The position numbers and the translations under genes are program-made. DNA of 64,000 bases, from the NCBI RefSeq assembly GCF_030499575.1, contig NZ_JASTLC010000001.1:8704001-8768000 (forward strand), given 5' to 3'. Positions within the stretch are counted from its first letter, which is position 1. Each line of letters opens with the position of its first letter. The DNA comes from Streptomyces sp. DG2A-72 (GTDB lineage Bacteria > Actinomycetota > Actinomycetes > Streptomycetales > Streptomycetaceae). The notes beneath the pieces were generated by a model. The model searched no databases. It saw only the letters and a list, made by a program, of their open reading frames with translations, and was not told where the DNA came from. Below are positions 1 through 8,782 of this stretch, piece after piece.

Positions 1-440
1 GCGGTGAGGATGCCCGGCATCAGGCCGTACCGTCCCTCGGCGCGCTGATAGCAGTCGACGTTCGTGCCCATCGCGATGTGCTCGCCCTGCCAGCGGCGTG
101 AGCCGAGCTGACGGCGCAGCAGCTCAGGGGCGTTCACCTTGACCACGATCTGGGAGTCGAAGTCGATCCCGGTGTCGAGGTCGAGATAGGTGTGCGTCTT
201 GCGGGCGAAGCAGTACACGCACGCGTGCGTGCAGCCCCGATAGGGGTTGACCGTCCAGTCGAAGGACATGCGGGAGACCCCCGGCACCCGGTTGATGATC
301 GAGCGGGCCCGCACCTCGTGGAAGGTGATCCCGCGGAACTCGGGCGTGTCGAAGGTGCGGGTGACCACAGAGTCCGCGCCGAACAGCGCGGCGTCGGTCT
401 GGCTGCCGCCGGACTTCACTGTGAGGTTCTCCCAGCGCAT
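1..440 (-). CDS. Radical SAM protein, Rv2578c-like (3' part outside window)
   Basis: The N-terminal 146 residues of a radical SAM protein are visible; the gene runs off the left edge. Residues 70-77 read CTHACVYC, the CxxxCxxC ligand set for the 4Fe-4S cluster that cleaves S-adenosylmethionine, preceded by NPYRGC and followed by FAR, as in the Rv2578c/spore-photoproduct-lyase-like group. The ATG (complement of 438-440) sits behind GAGGAGG at about 6 bases. A LexA-type palindrome lies about 30 bases upstream, so induction by DNA damage is likely. The substrate is unknown; a repair role is inferred from the operator and from family resemblance only. Confidence 0.85.
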   Translation of the reverse strand, partial: MRWENLTVKSGGSQTDAALFGADSVVTRTFDTPEFRGITFHEVRARSIINRVPGVSRMSFDWTVNPYRGCTHACVYCFARKTHTYLDLDTGIDFDSQIVVKVNAPELLRRQLGSRRWQGEHIAMGTNVDCYQRAEGRYGLMPGILT

Positions 441-470
441 GACGCCTCCTCGGTAGCGGTGCGTCCCGAT

Positions 471-486
471 TGAAACACGTGTTCGA
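471..486. promoter_or_regulatory. Probable LexA/SOS box
   Basis: The 16 bases TGAAACACGTGTTCGA match the actinobacterial SOS-box pattern TCGAAC-N4-GTTCGA fully in the right half and at 4 of 6 positions in the left half, around a perfect AACACGTGTT palindrome. It lies 31 bases upstream of the minus-strand radical SAM start and 124 bases upstream of the plus-strand SRPBCC gene; the first is the likelier target. Confidence 0.6.
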
Positions 487-609
487 ATTATCGGGCAAGG
501 GCAGTTTCTGATCGCTTCGGACGCCCGGGGGCACCCCGATTTGGGCAGCCGGGGAGCGGGGTGGTTGGCTTGCCCCCGCCCCCGAAAAACCAGGTCCTGG
601 AGGAAGTCA

Positions 610-1053
610 ATGGCGCAGGTCGAGGCCACTACGGAGCGGATCGTCGCGGCGGACGCGGAGAAGGTGTTCGACGCCCTCGCCGACTACAGCGGCACCCGCG
701 CGAAGCTGCTGCCCGAGCACTTCAGCGAGTACGAGGTGCGCGAGGGCGGCGACGGCGAGGGCACCCTCGTGCACTGGAAGCTCCAGGCCACCAGCAAGCG
801 GGTGCGCGACTGCCTCCTGGAGGTCAGCGAGCCCACCGACGGCGAGCTCGTCGAGAAGGACCACAACTCCACGATGGTCACCACCTGGCGGGTCACCCCG
901 GCCGGCGAGGGCAACTCCCGGGTCGTCGTGCACACCACCTGGAAGGGTGCCGGCGGTATCGGCGGCTTCTTCGAGAAGACCTTCGCACCCAAGGGCCTCG
1001 GCCGGATCTACGACGCGGTGCTCGCCAAGCTCGCCACCGAGGTCGAGAAGTAG
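610..1053 (+). CDS. SRPBCC-fold protein (polyketide cyclase/dehydrase type)
   Basis: A 147-residue protein of the START-like SRPBCC family. It begins with the family's typical N-terminal strand (ATTERIVAADAEKVFDALADY) and ends with a long C-terminal helix (GLGRIYDAVLAKLATEVEK), framing a hydrophobic ligand pocket. There is no signal peptide or membrane segment, so it is cytoplasmic. The ATG at 610 follows GGAGG with 6 bases spacing; the upstream in-frame extension lacks a ribosome site. The ligand is unknown. The end of the gene is tandemly duplicated, giving a second in-frame TAG. Confidence 0.85.
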   Translation: MAQVEATTERIVAADAEKVFDALADYSGTRAKLLPEHFSEYEVREGGDGEGTLVHWKLQATSKRVRDCLLEVSEPTDGELVEKDHNSTMVTTWRVTPAGEGNSRVVVHTTWKGAGGIGGFFEKTFAPKGLGRIYDAVLAKLATEVEK

Positions 1054-1077
1054 CTGAAAGTCGAGAAGTAGTTCAAG
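1042..1077 (+). repeat. 18-bp tandem duplication across a stop codon
   Basis: GTCGAGAAGTAG followed by six bases is repeated at once (1042-1059 and 1060-1077, three mismatches). The first copy encodes the last residues and TAG stop of the SRPBCC gene; the second places another TAG in the same frame. Confidence 0.85.
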
Positions 1078-1178
1078 ACGCAGGCCTGTAAAGGCCGTTG
1101 GCGTCTCACCGGTTCGAGTGGAACTCCTGACCGGCCGGCATGATGCCGTAACTCGTCGCGCTTGCTCGTAGTTGTCGA

Positions 1179-1200
1179 TTTACGCAGGGATTTGCGTAAA
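1179..1200. promoter_or_regulatory. Inverted repeat, probable operator of the MFS gene
   Basis: TTTACGCA and TGCGTAAA form perfect 8-base arms around a 6-base spacer, 33 bases upstream of the GTG start of the MFS gene. Size and position fit a TetR- or MarR-type repressor operator. No such regulator gene is adjacent in the window, so the partner is unknown. Confidence 0.55.
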
Positions 1201-1232
1201 AGCGTGCAGCAGCGCGACGAGGGGAGCGGTAC

Positions 1233-3623
1233 GTGGGCGGGACGAGTCTGGTGCAGGACGAACCGGCCCTGGCACCCCCGCAGACGCCCGCGCCGCCACC
1301 GCCTCAGGCGGTCGAACTCAGCCCCCGCCGTGTGCGGTTGGTCTTCCTCGGGCTGCTGCTGGCCCTGCTGCTGGCCGCCCTGGAGCAGATGATCGTCGCC
1401 ACCGCGCTCCCGAAGATCGTCGGTGAGCTGCACGGCCTGGACAAGATGTCCTGGGCGATCACCGCCTATCTGCTCACCTCCACCGTCGGACTGCCGATCT
1501 ACGGCAAGCTGGGCGACCTCCTCGGCCGCAAGAGCGTCTTCCAGTTCGCGATCGTCGTCTTCGTCGTCGGCTCCGCACTCGCGGGCCGGGCCGGGACCAT
1601 GGATCAGCTGATCGCCTACCGCGCCGTCCAGGGCGTCGGCGCGGGCGGGCTCATGATCGGCGTCCAGGCGATCATCGCCGACATCGTGCCGCCCCGGCAG
1701 CGCGGCCGCTTCATGGGCCTGATCGGCGCCGCGTTCGGCCTCGCCTCCGTCGCCGGACCGCTGCTGGGCGGCTACTTCACCGACCATCTCTCCTGGCGCT
1801 GGTGCTTCTACATCAACGTGCCCTTCGGACTGGTCACGCTGGTCGTCGTCGCCGTCGTACTGAAACTGCCGAAGCCCCAGGCCAAGCCCCGGCTCGACAT
1901 CCTCGGCTCGCTGCTGCTCGCCACCGCCTCCACCTGCCTTGTGCTGCTGACCAGTTGGGGCGGCACCGAGTACGCCTGGGACTCCCGGGTCATCCTCGGC
2001 CTGGGCGCGGGCGCCGCGGTCGCCTCCCTGCTCTTCCTGGTCGCCGAGCACTTCGCGCCCGAACCCCTCATCCCGCTGCGGCTGTTCAAGGACTCCGTCT
2101 TCAACATCACCGGCCTGGTGGGCCTCGTGGTCGGAGTCGCGCTGTTCGGCGCCGCCAGCTATCTGCCTACCTTCCTGCAGATGGTGGACGGGGCGAGCGC
2201 CACCGAGTCCGGGCTGCTGATGCTGCCCATGATGGGCGGCATCGTCATCGCCTCGATCGTCTCCGGACAGCTCATCAGCCACACCGGCCGCTACAAGATC
2301 CACCCGATCCTCGGCGGTGCCCTCTCCGTCGTCGGCATGTGGCTGCTGTCCCGGCTCGACATCGACACACCCCGACTGCACTACAGCATCTGGATGGCCG
2401 TCCTCGGCGCCGGCATCGGCATGGTGATGCCCGTGCTGATCCTCGCCGTGCAGAACTCCGTGCGCCCCGCCGATCTCGGCACCGCCACCAGCGCCAACAA
2501 CTACTTCCGGCAGATCGGCGGCAGCGTCGGCGCCGCCGTCTTCGGCACGCTCTTCGCGGACCGCCTCACCGACTCCCTGACCGGCCGCCTCCCCGCACAC
2601 GCGGGCGCCGGACTGCCCGACCCCGAGTCGATCACCCCGCAGCTCGTCCACGCGCTGCCACCGGAGCTGCGCGACGCATACATCCGGGCCTACGCCGACG
2701 CCATGCCGCGGATCTTCCTCTATCTGGTGCCGGTGCTCGTTCTGGGCCTGTTCATCGCCCTTTTCCTCAAGGAGAAACCCCTGGTGTCCCACAACGCACC
2801 CGCCACCGAGACGGAGCCTCCGTACGTGCACGCCCCCGTCCCGCAGGCCCGTTCCCCGTACGCCGCCGGAATCCCCGTCTGCGGCACGGTGCAGCACCCC
2901 GACGGGACCGTCGTCCCGCGCGCGGCGCTCACGCTCATCGATGTCGCCGGACAGCAGATCGGGCGGGGCGCGAGCGGTGAGGACGGGCGGTACGCGCTGT
3001 CCACGCCCGGGTCGGGGTCGTACGTCCTGATCGCGGCAGCGGGCGGGCATCAGCCGCAGGCCGTCTCCGTGACCGTCGGCGAACGCCCCGTCGACCTGGA
3101 CGTCGTCCTCGGCGGCGCCGGACGGCTCGCCGGCAGCGTGCTCACCGCCGACGGCACGCCGGTGCGGGAGGCCACCGTCACGCTGACCAACGTGCACGGC
3201 GAGGTGGTGGCCAGCACCCGCAGCGGACGCGAGGGCGGGTACGTCATCGGCGAACTGGTCGCCGGTGAGTACACCCTCGCCGCCAGCGCACCCGCCTTCC
3301 GGCCCACCGCGCTGCCCGTCACCGTCCAGGCCGCCCGCGAGACCCGCCAGGACATCGAACTCGCCGGCGGTGCCGTGCTGCGCGGCACCGTGCGCGCGAG
3401 CGGCGGACGTCCCGTCGACGACGCGCGCGTGACGCTGCTCGACGCGGCGGGCAACGTCGTGGACACGCTGACGACCGGAACCGACGGAACGTTCCGGTTC
3501 GTGGACCTGTCGAGCGGCGAGTACACCGTCATCGCCGCCGGCTATCCGCCCGTGGCCACCGTGCTCCAAGTGGCGGGCGGGGGACGGACGGAGCGGGACC
3601 TTCAGGTGGGGCACGAGGACTGA
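1233..3623 (+). CDS. DHA2-type MFS exporter fused to three carboxypeptidase-regulatory-like domains
   Basis: 796 residues. Residues about 35-515 are a 14-helix drug:H+ antiporter (DHA2) module. The conserved loop [10 protein letters not shown] is at 91-100, the motif-C-like stretch [14 protein letters not shown] at 169-182, and the central [11 protein letters not shown] at 275-285. Residues about 549-792 hold three successive repeats of about 80 residues resembling CarboxypepD_reg Ig-like folds, each with a G-x-V...G-x-P start, a DG-x-Y/F core and a GEYT/GSYV turn. Family members usually stop near 500-530 residues, so the tail is an added module. The GTG start follows GAGGGGAG. The inverted repeat upstream suggests repressor control. 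The substrate is unknown, probably a drug or metabolite. Confidence 0.88.
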   Translation: MGGTSLVQDEPALAPPQTPAPPPPQAVELSPRRVRLVFLGLLLALLLAALEQMIVATALPKIVGELHGLDKMSWAITAYLLTSTVGLPIYGKLGDLLGRKSVFQFAIVVFVVGSALAGRAGTMDQLIAYRAVQGVGAGGLMIGVQAIIADIVPPRQRGRFMGLIGAAFGLASVAGPLLGGYFTDHLSWRWCFYINVPFGLVTLVVVAVVLKLPKPQAKPRLDILGSLLLATASTCLVLLTSWGGTEYAWDSRVILGLGAGAAVASLLFLVAEHFAPEPLIPLRLFKDSVFNITGLVGLVVGVALFGAASYLPTFLQMVDGASATESGLLMLPMMGGIVIASIVSGQLISHTGRYKIHPILGGALSVVGMWLLSRLDIDTPRLHYSIWMAVLGAGIGMVMPVLILAVQNSVRPADLGTATSANNYFRQIGGSVGAAVFGTLFADRLTDSLTGRLPAHAGAGLPDPESITPQLVHALPPELRDAYIRAYADAMPRIFLYLVPVLVLGLFIALFLKEKPLVSHNAPATETEPPYVHAPVPQARSPYAAGIPVCGTVQHPDGTVVPRAALTLIDVAGQQIGRGASGEDGRYALSTPGSGSYVLIAAAGGHQPQAVSVTVGERPVDLDVVLGGAGRLAGSVLTADGTPVREATVTLTNVHGEVVASTRSGREGGYVIGELVAGEYTLAASAPAFRPTALPVTVQAARETRQDIELAGGAVLRGTVRASGGRPVDDARVTLLDAAGNVVDTLTTGTDGTFRFVDLSSGEYTVIAAGYPPVATVLQVAGGGRTERDLQVGHED

Positions 3624-3704
3624 AACGTCCGACGGGCGCGGGCCCGTGCGCCGGGGCACTCCGGTTTCGTCAATTCGCGTATTGCCGCACATCGTGAGCG
3701 GTCA

Positions 3705-3727
3705 CCGCCGTACCGTGGTGACGGCGG
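3705..3727. promoter_or_regulatory. Inverted repeat upstream of the SpoIIE-type phosphatase gene
   Basis: CCGCCGT (3705-3711) and ACGGCGG (3721-3727) are perfect 7-base arms with a 9-base spacer, about 40 bases before the ATG. It could be an operator, or a weak terminator for the MFS gene ending at 3623. Confidence 0.3.
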
Positions 3728-3767
3728 CACAGATCTTGCGGAGCCGTGGGGAGAGAGGGCCGGGGAC

Positions 3768-6257
3768 ATGGACCGTGGCACCGAGAGGGATGTACCTCTC
3801 AGCCGCGGAGCTGAGGACGGCGCGGCGGAGCCCGCCGCTGCCGGACGTATCCCCCTGGCCGTGGTCGTCGTGGACCGTGACGGTCTGGTGTCGCACTGGA
3901 GCACGGGCGCACGGCGGCTGTTCGGCGCCGCCAAGGAGGACGCGATCGGCCGTCCCGCGCTCGACCTGCTCCCCGTCTCCGGCGCCCTCCCCGAGGAGGA
4001 CGACGTCACCCTGTACGGGGCCCGTGCGGCGGCGTACGACGGACTCGGACCCGATCTCGAATCCTCCCTCGACGGGCGGCTGTCCTACCCCGCCTCGGGC
4101 CGCGCCCGCCTCGCGGTGGCCACGGACGAGCGGGCGGACGTCCTGTGGTGGGCGTACCCCCTGGTGGGCCCGGGACGGGAGAAGCTGCTGGTGCTGGCGG
4201 CCGACGCGGCGGGCCTGCACCACGACGACGAGGACGCGGTCTTCGAGCGGATCGCCCCCGGCTTCGCCCTGCACACCGACTTCCCCGGCGCCGAGGATCT
4301 CGCCCGCCGGCTCCCGGAGATCCTGCCCAGCATGAGCGTCGGCGAGGGCGCCCGGATCGTCGCGCAGATCCTTGAACTGGGCTATCCCGTCCTGGAGTTC
4401 AGCCAGAACGACCGGGTGCCTGTCACGCCCGACTGGGGTGTGCCCCGGCGGGCCGAGCGCAAGGCGCGCCGCGAGCGGGCGGCACGGGCGCGGGCCGAAG
4501 GTCTGCCGGTGCCGAAGGAGTTCGCGGACGAGGTCGAGGACCTCGAGTACACCGCCGTACGCGAGCGCCTGGAGTTCCTCAACGAGGTCAGCGGTCGCAT
4601 CGGCACCTCGCTCGACCTGGCGAAGACCATCGTCGAGGTCAGCCGGGCCGTGGTGCCCCGCTTCACCGATGTCGCCGGCACCTATCTGCGGGAACAGGTC
4701 GTCGCAGGCGAGGGGTTCCCGGACGGTGTGCCGGACACGACGACCATGTGGCACCGGGTCGCCCTTGAGCACACCGACGAACCGGGCCGCTGGGACGACG
4801 TGGTACCCGTCGGCGAGGCCATGCCCTTCCCGGCGCACACCCCGTTCTTCCAGTGCATGACCAGCGGAGAGCCCGTCCTCGTGCCGCGCATCAGCGAGCA
4901 GATGGGGCACGCCATCGCCTCGCAGTTCGAGAAGCGCGACATCCGGCCGCTGATCACCGGCCGCTCCATGCTGGTCGTACCCCTGAAGGCCCGCAATGTG
5001 GTCCTCGGCTTCATGATCCTGCTGCGCCACCCCGAGCGTGTCGAGTTCAACGACATGGACCGGGTCACCGGCGCCGAACTCGCCGCCCGCGCGGGCCTCG
5101 TGCTCGACAACGCACGCATGTACACCTACCAGGAGAGCGTCGCCGAGACCCTCCAGGACAGCATGCTGCCGCACATCCCGCCGCGCATGGCGGGCTGCGA
5201 CATCGCCACCCGCTATCTGCCGGGCACCCTGCTCGGCCGGGTCGGCGGCGACTGGTTCGACTCGGTGAAGCTGCCCGGCGCCCGCACCGCCCTCGTCGTC
5301 GGCGACGTCATGGGCCACGGCCTCAACTCGGCCGCGATGATGGGCCAGTTGCGTACGGCCGTCCAGACCATGGCCGCCCTCGACCTGCCGCCCGCCCAGC
5401 TGCTGCGCAACCTCGACGACCTCGCCCAGCGCCTCGGCGACACCTACCTCGCGACCTGTCTGTACGCCGTCTACGACCCGATCGCGAGCGAACTGCACAT
5501 CGCCAACGCGGGCCACATCCCGCCCGTGCTGGTCCGTGCCGAGGACGGGCACAGCGAACTGCTCGACCTGCCGACCGGTGCGCCGATCGGCGTCGGCGGG
5601 GTGCCCTTCGAGGCGGTACGCGTGCGCGTGGAGCCCGGCGACCGGCTGGTGATGTGCACCGACGGCCTGGTCGAGGTGCGCGGCGAGGACATCGGCGTAG
5701 GACTCGCGACCCTGTGCGCGTCGGCCGCCCACCCGGCAGCCTCCATGGACGACGCCTGCGACACCATCATCCGCGCCCTCGCTGTGACATTTTCAGAAGC
5801 GGGCCGCGGTGGCCGCAAGGACGACGTGGCTCTGCTGATGGCCCGCCTGAACGGCATCGAGCCCGACGACGTGGCCGAATGGCGGCTCGCCCTCGACCCG
5901 CACGAAGTCGGCCGGGCGCGTGCCGCGGTCCGCGAACAGCTCCACGACTGGGGGCTCGCCAAGCTCGCAGACCCCACAGCGCTGATGGTCAGTGAGCTGG
6001 TCACCAATGCCGTACGGCACTCCCACAGCCGCCCGATCGAGCTGCGCCTCGTGCGCGGGGACACCCTGCTGTGCGAGGTGGACGACGACGACCACGAGCT
6101 GCCGACCCTGCTGAACACGGGCCCGGGCGACGAGTTCGGGCGCGGTCTGCGCGTGGTCAGCACGCTCGCCCGGGAGTGGGGCACCAGCCGGACCAAGGCC
6201 GGCAAGACCGTCTGGTTCGAACTGACGTTGCCACGTGCTCCGCTGGGGACGCGGTAA
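3768..6257 (+). CDS. PAS-GAF-SpoIIE phosphatase-HATPase signalling protein
   Basis: 829 residues, soluble. Domains in order: PAS-like segment (about 28-90), a linker, a GAF domain (about 265-450), a PP2C/SpoIIE Ser/Thr phosphatase (about 470-695) and a C-terminal GHKL anti-sigma-type ATPase (about 700-825). Metal-binding motifs are GGDWFD (493-498), GDVMGHG (512-518), CTDGL (630-634) and the RKDD end motif near 683-686; the ATPase N-box is SELVTNAVRHS (742-752). Family members dephosphorylate anti-sigma antagonists of the SpoIIAA/RsbV type, while the RsbW-like domain can phosphorylate them or bind sigma. It therefore probably feeds a partner-switching pathway; whether the SigB/F-type sigma factor at 39.7 kb is its target is unknown. 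Confidence 0.92.
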   Translation: MDRGTERDVPLSRGAEDGAAEPAAAGRIPLAVVVVDRDGLVSHWSTGARRLFGAAKEDAIGRPALDLLPVSGALPEEDDVTLYGARAAAYDGLGPDLESSLDGRLSYPASGRARLAVATDERADVLWWAYPLVGPGREKLLVLAADAAGLHHDDEDAVFERIAPGFALHTDFPGAEDLARRLPEILPSMSVGEGARIVAQILELGYPVLEFSQNDRVPVTPDWGVPRRAERKARRERAARARAEGLPVPKEFADEVEDLEYTAVRERLEFLNEVSGRIGTSLDLAKTIVEVSRAVVPRFTDVAGTYLREQVVAGEGFPDGVPDTTTMWHRVALEHTDEPGRWDDVVPVGEAMPFPAHTPFFQCMTSGEPVLVPRISEQMGHAIASQFEKRDIRPLITGRSMLVVPLKARNVVLGFMILLRHPERVEFNDMDRVTGAELAARAGLVLDNARMYTYQESVAETLQDSMLPHIPPRMAGCDIATRYLPGTLLGRVGGDWFDSVKLPGARTALVVGDVMGHGLNSAAMMGQLRTAVQTMAALDLPPAQLLRNLDDLAQRLGDTYLATCLYAVYDPIASELHIANAGHIPPVLVRAEDGHSELLDLPTGAPIGVGGVPFEAVRVRVEPGDRLVMCTDGLVEVRGEDIGVGLATLCASAAHPAASMDDACDTIIRALAVTFSEAGRGGRKDDVALLMARLNGIEPDDVAEWRLALDPHEVGRARAAVREQLHDWGLAKLADPTALMVSELVTNAVRHSHSRPIELRLVRGDTLLCEVDDDDHELPTLLNTGPGDEFGRGLRVVSTLAREWGTSRTKAGKTVWFELTLPRAPLGTR

Positions 6258-6262
6258 TTCAC

Positions 6263-6339
6263 CTGCGGGCCGGTGGGGGCTGGTCGCGCCCACGCGGCGG
6301 AGCCGCATATCGATACAGCCCCGCGCCCCTTCGGGGCGC
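6263..6339 (+). repeat. Dispersed intergenic repeat, long form (copy A1)
   Basis: About 77 bases just after the SpoIIE-type gene, with GGCTGGTCGCGC on the left, a GCGGCGGAGCCGC hairpin in the middle and GCGCCCCTTCGGGGCGC on the right. It nearly matches 37148-37226 (inverted) and 42607-42684. The right-hand hairpin may act as a transcription terminator. Confidence 0.85.
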
Positions 6340-6459
6340 ACGTCGTTCGAATGCGGCGTGAAGGAATGCGCCACGCGCTTGATGCCTTGACCAGGGCACG
6401 ATAGACCGTACTCGCCTGTCACTCGCGACGGGCGGCCGTCGCATCCTGGGGAGTTGGGC

Positions 6460-7185
6460 ATGAGCGTGACGAGTCGGTACCGGGAAGCCTGGGAGGGCTT
6501 CTGGCGCGAAGCTCCTGAGGAGCAGGGCGCCGTGTTCTGGGACGCGGAGCCCACGCTGACGGTGGGTGTCCATCTGGCGATCTTCGAGCCGCAGCTGCCC
6601 GACCCCAACCTGCCGATGGTGGACCTGGGCTGCGGCAACGGCAGCCAGACACGCTTCCTCGCCGACCGCTTCCCGCACGTCATCGGTGCCGACCTGTCCG
6701 AGGCGGCCCTCGACCACGCCCGACGCGCCGACCCCGCCGGGCAGGCGACCTACCGGCTGCTGGACGCCTGCGAGAAGACCGAGGCGGAGGCGCTGCACGC
6801 GGAACTCGGCGACACCAACGTCTATCTGCGAGGCGTGCTCCACCAGGCCGAACCCGAGGACCGGCAGACCCTCGTCGACGGTATCGCCGCGCTCGTCGGG
6901 GAACGCGGCCGGGCCTTCCTCGTGGAACTCTCCGAGGCCGCCCGGCCCGTCCTGATGAGCCTCGCCCAGAGCCCCGCGGGCCCGCCGCCCAAGCTGGCCC
7001 CGGTCTTCCGGCACGGCATCGCGCCCGGCGAGGTCGCCGACGACGCGGTCCCCGTGTATCTGCACGCGGCCGGGCTCACGGTCCTGGCCAGTGGTGAACT
7101 TCCGCTGATCACCACGGAGTTCGCCTCCGACGGCACCCGGATCGAACTGCCGTCGAGGTGGCTGTCGGCGGGGCGTACGGCCTGA
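6460..7185 (+). CDS. Class I SAM-dependent methyltransferase
   Basis: 241 residues. Motif I, MVDLGCGNGSQ, spans 53-63 and is followed by GADLSEAALDHARR, the acidic-loop region that binds the adenosine ribose. The chosen ATG at 6460 has GGGGAG 6 bases upstream; a TTG six bases earlier overlaps that site and is less likely. The C-terminal half (residues about 115-241) carries no recognisable substrate domain. It is monocistronic between an intergenic repeat and a hairpin. Substrate unknown. Confidence 0.85.
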   Translation: MSVTSRYREAWEGFWREAPEEQGAVFWDAEPTLTVGVHLAIFEPQLPDPNLPMVDLGCGNGSQTRFLADRFPHVIGADLSEAALDHARRADPAGQATYRLLDACEKTEAEALHAELGDTNVYLRGVLHQAEPEDRQTLVDGIAALVGERGRAFLVELSEAARPVLMSLAQSPAGPPPKLAPVFRHGIAPGEVADDAVPVYLHAAGLTVLASGELPLITTEFASDGTRIELPSRWLSAGRTA

Positions 7186-7213
7186 CGGGCGGTCAGCCGT
7201 CCCGCCCGGCATC

Positions 7214-7239
7214 CGGTCTGACCGCCAACTGTCAGACCG
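7214..7239. promoter_or_regulatory. Inverted repeat before the M1 peptidase gene
   Basis: CGGTCTGAC (7214-7222) and GTCAGACCG (7231-7239) are perfect 9-base arms with an 8-base spacer, 20 bases before the ATG at 7260 and 28 bases after the methyltransferase stop. It may be an operator or a terminator stem; no T-run follows it, which favours an operator. Confidence 0.45.
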
Positions 7240-7259
7240 ATGTGGCATGATCCGCTGCC

Positions 7260-8666
7260 ATGTCGTCGGTACGTGCACGCGCGTGGTGGTCAAGAGCCGG
7301 TCGCCGTCTGCTGGTTGCCCCGCTTGCCTTGGTCGTGGCAGCGGGCGCCACCGGTGCCGGTGCCGCCACGGCACCGGCACCGCCACCAGCACCCAAGGCC
7401 AAGGCCGCGACGCCCGATCGGCTTCGCTACGACGTGTCCCTGCGCGGCGACGCCGACGGCTCCCGCTGGACGGGCCGGCAGCGGGTGTCGTTCCGCAATG
7501 CCTCCGATCGACCCCTGCGTGAGGTGTACGTACGTCTGTGGGGCAACGGCGACGACAAGTGCGGAACGCCGGGCAAGCCGTCCCCCGTCAAGATGTCCAA
7601 GGTGCGCGGTGGCACTCCGGGCCGCCTCACCGTGAACTGCACCGCGCTGCGCATCACCCTGCCGAAGCCGCTCTCGCGCGGCGAGCGGACGGCCGTCTCC
7701 TTCGACGTGTCCATCACTGTGCCCCAGCGCAACAACCGCTTCGGCCGCGAGGGCGCGTTCCGCTTCCTGGGCAATGCGCTGCCGGTGCTCGCCGTGCACG
7801 ACGCGAAGGAATGGCACCTCGATCCGTATGTGTCGACCGGCGAGAGTTTCTACGCCCTGGCGAGTGACTTCCGGGTGCGCATCGACCACCCGTCGGCCCT
7901 CAAGGTCCCCGCGACCGGCCGCACTTGGACCCGCCACGGCATGTCCGGGCGCACGGTCACGCACAGCGTCGCGCACCGGGTGCGGGACTTCGCGTGGGCG
8001 GCGGGCCCGTTCCGCGTGGCGAGCGAGACCTCGCCCGGTGGTGTGCGCGTGAAGTCGTACTGGGCGCCGAACACGCCCGCGGCGGGTGTGCGCCTCAACC
8101 GCAAGGACGGCGTCGCCGCCGTCGACCGGTTCGGCAAGGAGTTCGGCCGTTATCCGTACGGCGAGATCGACTTGGTGATGACCAAGGAGTTCGGCGGCGG
8201 TATGGAGTACCCCGGCCTGGTCATCCTCGGCACCGCCGAGGACGGCAGCGCCGTCGTCCACGAGGTGGCCCACCAGTGGTGGTACGGCATCGTGGGCAAC
8301 GACGAATACGGCGCCCCCTGGCTCGACGAGAGCTTCGCCCAGTACGCCAACGCGCGCTTCTACGGCTGGGACACCCGCGACTGCTGGTCGGACGACGACT
8401 GGCCGAGCGACCGGACCGCGCTCACCAACTCGATGGCCTACTGGGCCGAGCACCGGGACGAGTACCACGTCGTCTACACGGCCGGCTCGTGCGCCCTGGC
8501 GAACCTGGAGCGCACCCTCGGCGCCGACACGATGGCGCGACTCCTCAAGGGATACGCCCGCGACCACTGGTACGGCGTCTCCACCACCGCGGACTTCAAG
8601 AAGGCCGCACAGTCCGTGACGGACACCGACCTGGACCCCTTCTGGAAGAAACACCGCATCCGGTGA
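7260..8666 (+). CDS. Secreted M1-family zinc metallopeptidase
   Basis: 468 residues. The N-terminus has RRLLVAPLALVVAAG followed by Ala-rich sites, an export signal with cleavage expected near residues 30-40. The gluzincin zinc site is HEVAH (334-338) with the third ligand in LDESFAQY (Glu357); GGGMEYPG (312-319) is the substrate-binding counterpart of the aminopeptidase GxMEN motif. It is much shorter than full M1 aminopeptidases (about 850), lacking the C-terminal helical domain, as is usual in Streptomyces secreted members. It probably trims peptides outside the cell. The ATG at 7260 has only a weak ribosome site. Confidence 0.9.
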   Translation: MSSVRARAWWSRAGRRLLVAPLALVVAAGATGAGAATAPAPPPAPKAKAATPDRLRYDVSLRGDADGSRWTGRQRVSFRNASDRPLREVYVRLWGNGDDKCGTPGKPSPVKMSKVRGGTPGRLTVNCTALRITLPKPLSRGERTAVSFDVSITVPQRNNRFGREGAFRFLGNALPVLAVHDAKEWHLDPYVSTGESFYALASDFRVRIDHPSALKVPATGRTWTRHGMSGRTVTHSVAHRVRDFAWAAGPFRVASETSPGGVRVKSYWAPNTPAAGVRLNRKDGVAAVDRFGKEFGRYPYGEIDLVMTKEFGGGMEYPGLVILGTAEDGSAVVHEVAHQWWYGIVGNDEYGAPWLDESFAQYANARFYGWDTRDCWSDDDWPSDRTALTNSMAYWAEHRDEYHVVYTAGSCALANLERTLGADTMARLLKGYARDHWYGVSTTADFKKAAQSVTDTDLDPFWKKHRIR

Positions 8667-8782
8667 AACCCCGGTTGTCGCCTCCGGTGCAAGGCCGGTG
8701 CCGGCTTCGCCGTGGCGGAGCCCGCTCGACCTCCTCTCCGCTTCGTAGGAAGTTGCCTCGCCGACGCGTAACGTGATGCGGT

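Noticed and set aside
1008..3692. A very long open frame (about 890 codons) on the minus strand opposite the MFS gene
   Set aside because: High G/C at third positions keeps antisense frames open; the translation is Gly/Asp/Arg/His-rich low-complexity and the plus strand clearly encodes the MFS protein. The same applies at 3702-5732, 37518-39689 and other antisense frames.
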